A DNA stretch of 32,509 nt, from assembly GCA_031291035.1 (NCBI GenBank), contig JAISLI010000044.1, positions 1 through 32,509 on the forward strand, written 5' to 3'. Below the pieces are notes generated by a model, which did no database searches, was not told the origin of the DNA, and saw only the letters and a list, made by a program, of their open reading frames with translations. Shown here piece after piece: positions 8,418 through 16,609 of this stretch (positions within the stretch are counted from its first letter, which is position 1; every line of letters starts with the position of its first letter). This DNA comes from Desulfovibrio sp. (GTDB lineage Bacteria > Desulfobacterota > Desulfovibrionia > Desulfovibrionales > Desulfovibrionaceae). Position numbers and translations under genes: made by a program.

Positions 8418-8906
8418 TCAGCGGCCGTGCTCCATCTCGGTCCTGGCCTTGTCGGCCTCGGATACTTCAAATTTTTTGCCGAGAGCTTCCTTTGGCTGAG
8501 CCAGAGCCGTTTCCGTGAACAGCAGTTCATCGTCAAGGCCGGAGCCTTCGGGACGCCCGTCATAGGGCTTGATGGAGCCTTCAGGAGTCGTACGAATGGG
8601 GAACTTGAAGCGTTTTACGTCACCACTGCGGAACTTGACGGTCCACATGATGGAATCGGCCGAGCGCATGGGGATACAGGTGCCGCCCATGGGCGCGAAA
8701 TCCGCGTAAGGTCGGGCAGTAATCGCGCCCTGCGGGCAGATTTTCACACAGGAATAGCATTCCCAGCAGGCGTCGGGTTCCTGATTGTAGGCCTTCATCT
8801 CCTCGGAATCAAGGATCATGAGGTCGTTGGGGCAAATATACATGCAGGCCGTCTTTTCACCACCCTTGCAACCGTCGCATTTGGACGGATCGACAAACGT
8901 CGGCAT
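8418..8906 (-). CDS. aprB: Adenylylsulfate reductase beta subunit
   Basis: Iron-sulfur subunit of APS reductase that feeds electrons to the FAD of AprA. The 162-residue protein begins MPTFVDPSKCDGCKGGEKTA and carries two 4Fe-4S sets: Cys 10, 13, 21, 25 and Cys 47, 50, 53, 57 (CWECYSCVKICPQGAI). The region after residue 60 is the AprB-specific part that wraps around AprA, rich in short beta strands. A strong GGAGG lies eight bases before the ATG. It is the first gene of the aprBA-qmoABCD run, with the promoter at 9035-9063 and a 5' leader of about 120 bases. Confidence 0.97.
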   Translation of the reverse strand: MPTFVDPSKCDGCKGGEKTACMYICPNDLMILDSEEMKAYNQEPDACWECYSCVKICPQGAITARPYADFAPMGGTCIPMRSADSIMWTVKFRSGDVKRFKFPIRTTPEGSIKPYDGRPEGSGLDDELLFTETALAQPKEALGKKFEVSEADKARTEMEHGR

Positions 8907-9034
8907 AAGTTATCCTCCACTTCGTAAAAAGTTACAAAAATTCGCTGTAGCACAACGAGGCGCGGGCTGTCGCCGCCGACAAACCCGGTCGGCCCCTTAA
9001 CACCCGGAATACGATGGCGCGGGGCTTGCGCAAT

Positions 9035-9063
9035 TAGTAACAAGCAAAACGGGTGCGCGTCAA
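9035..9063 (-). promoter_or_regulatory. Sigma-70-type promoter of aprB
   Basis: On the minus strand TTGACG (9058-9063) is separated by exactly 17 bases from TTACTA (9035-9040; the shifted TACTAA also fits). It is the best promoter match in the 361-base aprB/aroA-like spacer and points at aprB, with an expected start near 9027. Confidence 0.65.
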
Positions 9064-9081
9064 TCCCCTTGTGCAAATTTT

Positions 9082-9109
9082 TTGCATTCTTTTTGAAGAA
9101 ATTTATAAT
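9082..9109 (+). promoter_or_regulatory. Candidate promoter of the aroA-like gene
   Basis: TTGCAT (9082-9087), a 16-base spacer and a perfect TATAAT (9104-9109) point toward the gene at 9268. The region is AT-rich, so chance matches are likely. The remaining part of this spacer up to 9267 shows no other distinct signal. Confidence 0.4.
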
Positions 9110-9122
9110 TATCACAAATTTC
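9098..9122. promoter_or_regulatory. Inverted repeat, possible operator
   Basis: GAAATTT at 9098-9104 and AAATTTC at 9116-9122 form a 7-bp inverted repeat around 11 bases. The minus strand across it reads TTTGTGATAATTATAAA, which has one half resembling the TTGTGA half-site of the redox repressor Rex, known to affect sulfate-reduction genes in Desulfovibrio. The other half is degenerate. It lies upstream of the apr promoter and overlaps the plus-strand candidate -10 box, so it could influence both directions. Confidence 0.35.
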
Positions 9123-9267
9123 AAATGAATGTTTCATCGTTATTTTCGTTCGACCTCTCCATATCTCCATCTCAAAAAAAATAGATAACAATTTATGACA
9201 ATTATACAGGATTACCTGTTCCGCAGCCAGCCCCGGCCTTGTCAGCAAAGCCGTTTTGGGCTAGAGA

Positions 9268-11025
9268 ATGCAGGCGTTAAAAGCGGTACAAATTTCCACA
9301 GGACCCGCGGACATGGACAATCGATTCTCCCGGAAAGCGCGTCGCCCCTTGCGCGATGTCGTCCGCGACATTGACAGGGACATCTTGAAACTTCTTGCGC
9401 GTCGCCACAACTTTTTGCAGCGCATATACAACAGCAAGGGGTTTCTGGACGCCGCGGAGGAGCGTTTTCTCCGCGCATCCTGGAAGGCCGCCGTGGCGGA
9501 GGTGAGCCCGGACGCCCGACTTTCGGCACAATTTTTTTCATTGATGCAGGAAATGGAATTTTTTCCGGAACCGGGGGAGACAGACAGCGCAAAACAGGCA
9601 CGGGTCCACGCGGGATTCAACCTCGCCCCCGTGCAAAAACCCGTACGCCTGGACATGCGCGGTCCTTTGTCCTGTCGCGCCACGCGCGGCCTGCTCGCGC
9701 TGGCCGCCACCACAGGCTCGCCCCTCTCCCTTGAACCCTGTCTTATGAACAGCCCTGTCCTTGATTGTCTGAAAATGCTCAACCAGGCAGGCGCGGAATT
9801 CGTCCGGGAGGACGGACGCATCACGGCGTCTGAAGCAAAAGCGCTCGGCGCTCCGGACAGGGCACTGCATGTGGGTGACAGCGCCTGGAATTTTTATCTG
9901 ATTCTCGCCCATTATCTGGGGCGTCCCTCGCGGGTCAGATTGTCCGGCGGCAGCGGCCTCAAACTTGCGGACTTTTCCGCCGTGCGGCGTTTTTTGCCCG
10001 CGCTGGGCGCGCGGCTTGCGCACGTGATTCCCAAAAGCAACGGCCTGCCGGCGCGTCTGGAATGCTCCGGAATGTTGCCGGATATCGTGACCCTGCCCCG
10101 CGACGCGCCGCCGGAACTTGGCGAGGCGCTGCTTCTGGCCGCGCGCGGATACCCGAAGGCGTTCACGCTGGATGTGGCGGATCACCCCCACAAGGAGCTG
10201 CTGCGACACAGAATTCTGCCTCTGCTGCAAACGGCCGGCGTGAATGTCGGGGCCGGGCGCGACGGCATACGCGTCACGCCCGGCGCGTTGCGCCTTCCCG
10301 GAAAAGTCGCGCTCCCCATGGAACCGGAGCTTGCGCTCTTTCTGCTGGCGTTGCCCCTGGCTCTCTCCGGTGAAGTCCGCCTGGGCGGTTTCTGGCCGTC
10401 ATGGCCTCACGCGCGCGCGGGCCTGCAACTGCTTGAACAGGCCGGCCTCAACCTCCGGGAAAACGGGGACGGAATTCAGGCCGGGGCCGCGCGAATCGCG
10501 ACGGCGCGATTTGCGGGCCTGCCCGTGGATTTTCCGGAGGAATGGCTGCCGCTGCCTCTGGCCCTTGCCTCCTGCGCCGCCCTGCGCGACGGCGAGGCGG
10601 AAATAACGGCCCTGTTTGCGGGGGCTGGCGACAATACAAAACAGGAGACATACTGTTTCCTTCATGCCGTCGGCCTTACTCTCGCCGGGGACGGAAAATT
10701 GTGCAAAAAAGAACAAGAAACAGCCGTATGGAATGCGCCAAGCCCTGTCTGGGCTCTCGCCTTTGCCCTGACGGCGTGCGCGCGCCCGAACCTCAGGCTG
10801 GGCAACCCGTCCGTCATGGCCGGCTTGTATCCCGGATTTTGGGATCTCTACAATGGTCTGCCCGAACCGGCGGCGCGAAAAAAAGACATGCCAGACATGC
10901 CCGCCCCTGCGGAAAGAGCGCCGCGCCGTCGCGTTGTCAGCGCCGTCCCCGCTGTCGTGCCGGCAATAAACCCAAGGGTGGAAAGGGATTCATATCCTTT
11001 GCCGGAAACGGACCCGCGAAAATGA
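9268..11025 (+). CDS. Divergent EPSP-synthase-like protein with N-terminal chorismate-mutase-like segment
   Basis: A 585-residue protein. Residues about 26-100 resemble an AroQ-type chorismate mutase helix bundle (VVRDIDRDILKLLARRHNFL). Residues about 115-520 follow the repeat pattern of 3-phosphoshikimate 1-carboxyvinyltransferase (AroA), including RGLLALAATTG, LKMLNQAGAEF, RLSGGSGLKLADFSAVRRF and HPHKELLRHRILPLLQTAGV. The usual AroA signatures are poor: the expected GDKSISHR region reads RGPLSCRATR, lacking the catalytic Lys, and the NAGTA-type loop reads GDSAWNF. The last 50 residues are a Pro/Arg-rich tail. Known Desulfovibrio aro genes are clustered; here no other aromatic gene is adjacent. 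The first ATG has a weak ribosome site; an in-frame ATG at 9313 is an alternative start. It is either a lineage-specific AroA form or a decayed or repurposed one. Confidence 0.65.
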   Translation: MQALKAVQISTGPADMDNRFSRKARRPLRDVVRDIDRDILKLLARRHNFLQRIYNSKGFLDAAEERFLRASWKAAVAEVSPDARLSAQFFSLMQEMEFFPEPGETDSAKQARVHAGFNLAPVQKPVRLDMRGPLSCRATRGLLALAATTGSPLSLEPCLMNSPVLDCLKMLNQAGAEFVREDGRITASEAKALGAPDRALHVGDSAWNFYLILAHYLGRPSRVRLSGGSGLKLADFSAVRRFLPALGARLAHVIPKSNGLPARLECSGMLPDIVTLPRDAPPELGEALLLAARGYPKAFTLDVADHPHKELLRHRILPLLQTAGVNVGAGRDGIRVTPGALRLPGKVALPMEPELALFLLALPLALSGEVRLGGFWPSWPHARAGLQLLEQAGLNLRENGDGIQAGAARIATARFAGLPVDFPEEWLPLPLALASCAALRDGEAEITALFAGAGDNTKQETYCFLHAVGLTLAGDGKLCKKEQETAVWNAPSPVWALAFALTACARPNLRLGNPSVMAGLYPGFWDLYNGLPEPAARKKDMPDMPAPAERAPRRRVVSAVPAVVPAINPRVERDSYPLPETDPRK

Positions 11026-11039
11026 CGAACCGGAGACGG

Positions 11040-11459
11040 CTATTCCTGGGTAAAGCGATATACCCGCACCGCTGCGGGCTGAAAATTGTTTTTGCCCATG
11101 GCCGAAACAATGAAGGCGTACTCTTTCGCCTGTCCGGACGGCGGACAAGGCCCGCGGTAATGCTTCATCATCGCGCCTTCCGGAATCACGCCGGAACCGT
11201 CGTTCGGCCAGGAGCCTCCGCCCATGAAGCGGTCTTCCTCGCCGTACTCGACAAGGCGGACGTCAAAATATTTCGTGCCGGCTGGCGCGCCGGAGACGGT
11301 GATTTCCGGAGAAATGCGCGAGCATCTGTGTACCGCCCCCAATTCGACATGAACAGACATGTCGGAAGACGGGCCGCCGGCATCTTTGCCGGCGCAGGCG
11401 GGAAGCAGCAGGGCAGCCCAGAAAAAAGCCGCGATTCGGACATGTCTCTCAAAATTCAT
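11040..11459 (-). CDS. Small PEBP/YbhB-like lipoprotein
   Basis: A 139-residue protein. The start is fixed by GGAGG five bases before the ATG; a longer frame upstream runs into the neighbouring gene's leader. Residues 1-22 form a lipoprotein signal ending LLLPAC with Cys22 as the lipidation site, so it is probably anchored in the envelope. The mature part has the outline of the phosphatidylethanolamine-binding (PEBP/YbhB) family: RISPEITVSGAPAGTKYFDV near residue 50 and HYRGPCPPSG followed by KEYAFIVSAM near residue 105. It is shorter than classical YbhB proteins and lacks a clear DPDAP motif. It is convergent with the aroA-like gene (14-base gap) and divergent from the aminotransferase. No specific function can be given. 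Confidence 0.6.
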   Translation of the reverse strand: MNFERHVRIAAFFWAALLLPACAGKDAGGPSSDMSVHVELGAVHRCSRISPEITVSGAPAGTKYFDVRLVEYGEEDRFMGGGSWPNDGSGVIPEGAMMKHYRGPCPPSGQAKEYAFIVSAMGKNNFQPAAVRVYRFTQE

Positions 11460-11557
11460 CAAAACCTCCAGCGACAGACCGCGCACTCCCGATTTTTCCG
11501 ACACATTTGAAAAAACAGCTGGACGCATTCCATTTTCAATACCAAAAGGAGACCGCA

Positions 11558-12760
11558 ATGTCCATTCTTTCCGACGCCGTAAATTCACACCTTCAGAACG
11601 CCTCCTGGATACGCCGCATGTTTGAGGCCGGCGGCAGGCTCAAGGCGCGTTTCGGCGAAGAAAACGTGTATGATTTCAGCCTCGGCAATCCGGATCTGCC
11701 GGCCCCGCCGGCTGTGGCCCAAGCTCTTCGGAAGTTCGCCGGACGCGCCGGGGAACCGTTCGCTTTCGGCTACATGCCCAACGGCGGTTTCGGCTGGGCG
11801 CGGGAAAAACTCGCTTCCCGCCTGAGCAGGGAGCACGGCGTGCCCCTGGGGGCTGAAGACGTGATTTTGAGCTGCGGCGCGGCCGGCGGCCTTAATGCCT
11901 TTCTGCGCGCCGTGCTCAATCCCGGCGAGGAAGTGCTCGGCATAGCCCCCTATTTTGTGGAATACGGCTTTTATGCGGAAAATCATGGCGGCAGGTTCCG
12001 GGCTGTGATGAGCCGGAAAGACACCTTCAGGCCGGACGTCAGAGCGCTTGAAAATGCTCTGGGGCCAAAAACGCGCGTTGTTCTGATCAATTCACCGAAC
12101 AATCCCACCGGCGCTGTTTACAGCAACGAGGACATCAGGGCCATCGCAAAACTGCTCGAAACAAAAAGCGGCGAATACGGCAGGCCCGTCTGGCTGGCCT
12201 CTGACGAGCCGTACCGTTTTCTCTGCTATGACGGGGCCAATCCGGCCTCGGTGCTGCCGCTCTATCCCCGCGCGGTGTGCATAAGTTCCTTCTCCAAAAA
12301 TCTTTCCCTGCCCGGCGAGCGCATCGGCTATGTGGCCGCATCGCCGTTGCTGAAGGAAAAAGAGGAACTCATGGCCGCGCTGACTCTGACCAGTCGCATT
12401 CTTGGTTTCGTAAACCCGCCGGTCGTCGGACAGCACCTCATGGCGGCCTCCCTGGAGAGCCAGGTGGATACAGCCGTCTACGCGGCACGCCGCAAGGCCA
12501 TGGCCGACGTTCTTTCCGGCGCGGGTTATGAATTTCAGATACCGGCGGGCGCGTTCTACTTTTTTCCGAAAGCTCCCGGCGGCGATGACGTGGCTTTTGT
12601 CAACGCCCTGCAGGAGGAGCGCATTCTGGCCGTGCCGGGTTCCGGTTTCGGCTGTCCGGGATATTTCCGCCTGGCTTTTTGCGTGGGCGAGAGCGTCATC
12701 CGCGGGTCCGCCGCGGGCTTCGCAAAAACGCGCGAACGGATGGAGCGTACTCCGTCGTAG
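11558..12760 (+). CDS. PLP-dependent aminotransferase, class I/II
   Basis: A 400-residue fold-type I aminotransferase that transfers an amino group between an amino acid and a 2-oxo acid; the substrate is not evident. The PLP lysine is Lys247 in SSFSKNLSLPGERIGYVA. Other family marks are FSLGNPDLPAPPAV near residue 40, NSPNNPTGAVYS near 170 and SDEPYRFL near 215. The start is the ATG preceded by AAAAGGAGA, giving MSILSDAVNS; a further-upstream in-frame ATG lacks a ribosome site. Desulfovibrio relatives are often labelled aspartate aminotransferases, but that is not proven by this sequence. It appears to be monocistronic, with a weak terminator-like hairpin about 110 bases downstream. Confidence 0.85.
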   Translation: MSILSDAVNSHLQNASWIRRMFEAGGRLKARFGEENVYDFSLGNPDLPAPPAVAQALRKFAGRAGEPFAFGYMPNGGFGWAREKLASRLSREHGVPLGAEDVILSCGAAGGLNAFLRAVLNPGEEVLGIAPYFVEYGFYAENHGGRFRAVMSRKDTFRPDVRALENALGPKTRVVLINSPNNPTGAVYSNEDIRAIAKLLETKSGEYGRPVWLASDEPYRFLCYDGANPASVLPLYPRAVCISSFSKNLSLPGERIGYVAASPLLKEKEELMAALTLTSRILGFVNPPVVGQHLMAASLESQVDTAVYAARRKAMADVLSGAGYEFQIPAGAFYFFPKAPGGDDVAFVNALQEERILAVPGSGFGCPGYFRLAFCVGESVIRGSAAGFAKTRERMERTPS

Positions 12761-12868
12761 GCAGGCCTCCGGGCAGCGGGCCGTCTGGCTGTACGCGGCC
12801 TCTGTCCCGGATTATCGGACGGTGTCGAATCCGACTGACTGGAATCCCGACAAAGCTGCCAAGAGCGC

Positions 12869-12891
12869 GGCCCCGGCATCCGGCCCTTTTT
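12869..12891 (+). terminator. Possible terminator after the aminotransferase
   Basis: GGCCCCGG and CCGGCC can form about six G-C pairs with a two-base bulge and CAT loop, followed directly by CTTTTTG. The stem is short, but the T run is the best in this spacer. It lies about 110 bases after the stop codon. Confidence 0.4.
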
Positions 12892-12895
12892 GTTG

Positions 12896-12923
12896 TTGCG
12901 GCCCGAGGCCAAGTCGGTATATG
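12896..12923 (+). promoter_or_regulatory. Candidate promoter of the DHH phosphoesterase gene
   Basis: TTGCGG (12896-12901), a 16-base spacer and TATATG (12918-12923) precede the gene at 13010. The expected start near 12930 lies a few bases before a perfect hairpin, which would then form the 5' end of the transcript. Confidence 0.4.
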
Positions 12924-12932
12924 CTGCTTTGC

Positions 12933-12969
12933 GCCGGTCCCGACTCCGCGCCGCGGAGCCGGGACCGGC
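12933..12969 (+). promoter_or_regulatory. Long GC-rich hairpin in the 5' leader of the DHH gene
   Basis: GCCGGTCCC and GGGACCGGC pair, then an inner CTCCGCG/CGCGGAG pair, with a GA/CC internal mismatch; the stem is about 16 bp. No T run follows, so it is not an intrinsic terminator. It may stabilise the mRNA 5' end or be a remnant repeat. Confidence 0.45.
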
Positions 12970-13009
12970 CGGACAATAACCAGGGCCGCGCAATCAGGAG
13001 GAAAACACC

Positions 13010-13936
13010 ATGCCACGGAAGTTTCGACTTGTAACCAGAAGTGATTTTGACGGTCTTGTCTGCGCCGTTCTCCTGAAGGAACTGGACATACTGGCGGACA
13101 TCAAGTTTGTCCATCCCAAGGACATGCAGGACGGCAAAATTGAAATCACGGAAAACGACATCACCACAAACCTTCCCCATACCGGCAAGGCCCATCTCGT
13201 TTTTGACCATCATCTTTCAGAGACGATACGCAATGCCGGCGCGCGTCCGGCCAACCACATCATCGACCCCAATGCCCCGTCCGCGGCCAGGGTTGTTTAC
13301 GACTACTACGGCGGCGCGGAAAAATTCCCGAACATTTCCCCGGAACTGATGCCCGCCGTGGATCAGGCCGATTCCGCCGACTATTCCGGGGAGGATATTC
13401 TCAATCCCCGGCGCTGGGCACTGCTCAACATTATCATGGACCCGCGCACGGGCCTGGGGCGGTTCCGCCGGTTCCGCATCAGCAATTACGAGCTGATGAC
13501 GCAACTGGTTGACGCCTGCCGCACCCACTCCATAGAGCAAATTCTTGACCTGCCGGACGTAAGGGAGCGCGTCGAGTTCTATTCCGGGCAGCAGCCGAAG
13601 GCCGTGGAACAGATCCGCCGTCGCGCGGCGGTTCACGGCAAACTTGTCGTGCTGGACCTGCGCGATGAGGACCCGATCTGGTGTACAAACCGCTTTACGA
13701 TCTATGCGCTTTTCCCCCAATGCAACATCTCCATGCATGTCCTCCGGGGGCTGAAACGGCAAAATACGGTTTTCGCCGTGGGCAAGTCCATTCTGGACAG
13801 GTCCAGTACCGTCAACATCGGCGCGGTCATGCTGACATACGGCGGCGGTGGCCATGAGGCCGCCGGCACCTGCCAGATCGCCAACGAGCAGGCGGAACAA
13901 ATACTTGCCAGGCTGACCGCCGAATTCAGCGCATAG
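13010..13936 (+). CDS. DHH-family phosphoesterase
   Basis: A 308-residue cytoplasmic protein of the DHH/DHHA1 phosphoesterase superfamily, which includes nanoRNases, exopolyphosphatases and c-di-AMP hydrolases. The first metal-binding motif is RSDFDGLVCA (residues 10-19, Asp12 and Asp14). The signature VFDHHLSE has Asp66-His67-His68. The C-terminal DHHA1 substrate-binding motif is YGGGGHEAAGTCQI near residue 285. The middle region, RRWALLNIIMDPRTGLGRFRRF, is not specific. AGGAGG precedes the ATG. Desulfovibrio members are usually annotated exopolyphosphatase-related; the true substrate cannot be told from sequence. It may be co-transcribed with the peptidase gene 30 bases downstream. Confidence 0.85.
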   Translation: MPRKFRLVTRSDFDGLVCAVLLKELDILADIKFVHPKDMQDGKIEITENDITTNLPHTGKAHLVFDHHLSETIRNAGARPANHIIDPNAPSAARVVYDYYGGAEKFPNISPELMPAVDQADSADYSGEDILNPRRWALLNIIMDPRTGLGRFRRFRISNYELMTQLVDACRTHSIEQILDLPDVRERVEFYSGQQPKAVEQIRRRAAVHGKLVVLDLRDEDPIWCTNRFTIYALFPQCNISMHVLRGLKRQNTVFAVGKSILDRSSTVNIGAVMLTYGGGGHEAAGTCQIANEQAEQILARLTAEFSA

Positions 13937-13966
13937 ATTTTCGCCCCTGCCCCCGGAGGTTGTTTC

Positions 13967-16588
13967 ATGCCCCGCTCAGTCCCCGCCTGGTTGTTTCTTC
14001 TTCTGGCCCTGGCCGCCCTGGCGGAAACCCGGCCCGCCCTTGCCGCCGGGGAACGTCTGGCGCGCCTGCCCAACGGGCTTACGGTATATGTTGTCAGGGA
14101 CACCCGCTTTCCCCTGGTCTGCACCCGTCTTTACGTAAACACCGGCTCCGCCAACGAAACGGCGGAGCAGGCCGGCATCAGCCATCTTCTGGAACACATG
14201 GTGTTCAGGGGCGCCGACCATCGCCCCAAGGGGCAGGTCGCCCGCGAGGTCGAGGAACTGGGGGGCTATATCAACGCCACCACCGGCTTTGACAAGACAA
14301 CATATATCACGGACATGCCCGCGGCCCACTGGCGCACCGGCATGGAAGTCGTAAAGGACATGGCTTTTCAGGCGGCGCTCAATCCGGAGGAACTGGAAAG
14401 GGAAAAGGAGGTCGTCATTTCCGAAATGGAGACGGGCGAAGACTCCCCCGCGCGCAGGCTTTTTGAAAACCTGCAGACGGCCGCCCTGGGCGACACGGCC
14501 TACGGCCGCCCGATTATCGGCTTCAGGGACAGCGTCCGGGCCGTCACGGCGGAAGACCTCAGGGCCTACACGGCAAAATGGTACCAGCCGCGAAACATGA
14601 TGCTGCTGGCGGCCGGGGATATTGACCCGGATGCGGTTCTGGCGCATGCGGAAAAGCTGTTCGGAGGGCTGGAAAACAGCGGCCTCCAGGCCGCGCCGGA
14701 GGAGGCGAATCCCGCCGGAGCGGCGGCCGGGCCGCGTGTCGTCGCGACCAGAGGCCCCTGGAAAAAAACCTACATGGGGATTGCCTTTCCCGTGCCCGGC
14801 CTGCGCGATCTGCGCTCAGTCGATCTTGACGTGCTGGCCCATCTGCTCGGCGGAGACGGAACCTCGCTCCTGTACCGCAAATACAAATATGAAAAACAGA
14901 TGGTTGACAATATTTCCGTACACAACATGAGCTTTGAGCGCGCGGGGCTTCTGCTCATCACCGCGCGCCTGGACGCGGAACAGGTCGCGCCCTTCTGGAC
15001 TGAACTCACAAAAGATCTGGCCGCTCTCGGAACGGCGGACTTCAGCCGCGAGGCCATCGACCGCGCCGTCTTCAATCTGGAGGACGACATGGACAGGGCC
15101 GGGGAAACACTGAGCGGCCTCGCCTCATGGCGCGGAACCGTCCATTTTGTCCTGGGCGGGGAGCAGGCCGAGCGCAACATGCGTTTCGCCCTGCGGACGG
15201 CGGACGTGAACCGCCTGCGGCGCGCCGCCGGAGACTGGCTCAGGCCGGAACGGGCGCGTCTGCGCATACTGATGCCCCAGGAAGCGGAACTCCCGGACCT
15301 GGACGCGATACTGGACAAAAACTGGCCGGGCGCGCAACCGGCCCCCGCCCGCGAAACAGGTCAGCCCCAGGCGGGAAAACGCGAGACGCTGAACCTGGGC
15401 AAGGGGCGCACCGTCATTCTTGTTCCGGACGCCACAGTGCCCTATCTCTCCCTCAACCTGACAATGCCCGGCGGCAACGCCCTGACAGACGCGCGGGACC
15501 AGGGCCTTGCCGAACTGACGGCCCGCGCGCTCACGGACGGATGCGCCGATTTCGACGCGCAGGGCTTCAACCGCTTTTTCGCGCGGCGCGCCGCTTCCGC
15601 GGGCGCCAAAGCGGGATTGCAGACTTTCAGCCTGTCCCTGACCGGGCCGTCGCGTTTTCAGGCCGACTTTTTCTCCATGCTGGGCGATATGCTGAACAAA
15701 CCGCGTTTTGAGGAGGGGGAAATCCGCCGCGAGGCGAACACAATGAAATCCGCCATCCGCCAGCGCGAGGACATGCCGATGGCCTATCTCTTCGCGAAGC
15801 TGAACCCCTTTCTGTTTTCCGGAAACCACGCCTACGGATTTGACGCCCTGGGTACGCCGCAAAACCTGGACCGCTTTGACGCCGGCAAGGTTCGGGCCTT
15901 CTGGAAGCGTCAGGCGGCGCAACCGTGGGTGCTTTCCATTGCCGGGGATTTTGACAGAAGCGCCGTCCTGGCGATGGCCGAGGCTCTGCCTTCAGCGGAA
16001 CGATCCGAATTTTCCGTGACAGCGCCGGCCTGGGGCAAGGAACGCAATCTCTCGCTCAGCCTGCCGGGCCGCAATCAGGCGCATCTGCTCCGTGTATTCA
16101 AGGCCGTCCCGTTACAGCACCGCGACGCGCCCGCCCTGATGCTCCTGCAAGCCGTCCTGTCCGGCCAGAGCGGTCTGCTGTTTTCCGCCTTGAGGGATGA
16201 GCAGGCTCTGGGCTATTCCGTCACCGCCTTTTACCGCGCCATGCCGGAGGCCGGCTTTCTGGCCCTGTATATCGGCACCACTCCGGACAAGGTCGGGCAG
16301 GCCGGACAGGGTTTCGCCGACACGGTGGAAAATCTGCGGACAAATCCCCTGCCGGAAGCGGTGCTCAAAGCCGCCGGCAACCGGCTTCTGGGGGACTATT
16401 ACAGGGATCGCCAAAGCCTTGCCTCGCGCGCCGGAGAAGCCGCGACGGACGCCGCGCTGCGCTACCCGGCGGATTTTCACCGGGAGCTGACAGCCAGGGC
16501 CGCCGCGCTGACCCCCGCCGACATCCTGGATGCGGCCAGACGATACCTGACGACGGACAACGCCTATGAGGTTCGGCTGTTTCCCTAG
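13967..16588 (+). CDS. Secreted M16-family zinc metallopeptidase
   Basis: An 873-residue pitrilysin-family protease. A signal peptide covers about residues 1-27 (MPRSVPAWLFLLLALAALAE, cleavage near ALAAG), so it acts in the periplasm. The inverted zinc site is HLLEH at 73-77 with the third ligand Glu153 in EVVISEMETGED. The length fits two M16 modules in one chain: an active N-terminal half and a C-terminal half from about residue 470 without HXXEH, which normally helps close the chamber. The ATG has GGAGG upstream. Relatives degrade peptides, in some cases signal or transit peptides. It is followed by der with a 21-base gap. No frameshift is seen. Confidence 0.9.
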   Translation: MPRSVPAWLFLLLALAALAETRPALAAGERLARLPNGLTVYVVRDTRFPLVCTRLYVNTGSANETAEQAGISHLLEHMVFRGADHRPKGQVAREVEELGGYINATTGFDKTTYITDMPAAHWRTGMEVVKDMAFQAALNPEELEREKEVVISEMETGEDSPARRLFENLQTAALGDTAYGRPIIGFRDSVRAVTAEDLRAYTAKWYQPRNMMLLAAGDIDPDAVLAHAEKLFGGLENSGLQAAPEEANPAGAAAGPRVVATRGPWKKTYMGIAFPVPGLRDLRSVDLDVLAHLLGGDGTSLLYRKYKYEKQMVDNISVHNMSFERAGLLLITARLDAEQVAPFWTELTKDLAALGTADFSREAIDRAVFNLEDDMDRAGETLSGLASWRGTVHFVLGGEQAERNMRFALRTADVNRLRRAAGDWLRPERARLRILMPQEAELPDLDAILDKNWPGAQPAPARETGQPQAGKRETLNLGKGRTVILVPDATVPYLSLNLTMPGGNALTDARDQGLAELTARALTDGCADFDAQGFNRFFARRAASAGAKAGLQTFSLSLTGPSRFQADFFSMLGDMLNKPRFEEGEIRREANTMKSAIRQREDMPMAYLFAKLNPFLFSGNHAYGFDALGTPQNLDRFDAGKVRAFWKRQAAQPWVLSIAGDFDRSAVLAMAEALPSAERSEFSVTAPAWGKERNLSLSLPGRNQAHLLRVFKAVPLQHRDAPALMLLQAVLSGQSGLLFSALRDEQALGYSVTAFYRAMPEAGFLALYIGTTPDKVGQAGQGFADTVENLRTNPLPEAVLKAAGNRLLGDYYRDRQSLASRAGEAATDAALRYPADFHRELTARAAALTPADILDAARRYLTTDNAYEVRLFP

Positions 16589-16609
16589 TGTCCAATTGCA
16601 AAAATAACG

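Noticed and set aside
8296..8499. Small paralogous proteins starting MKQFAC, on the plus strand here and on the minus strand at 25131-25367.
   Set aside because: They exist only because both copies of the dispersed repeat share sequence; the similarity ends with the repeat and no ribosome site is seen.
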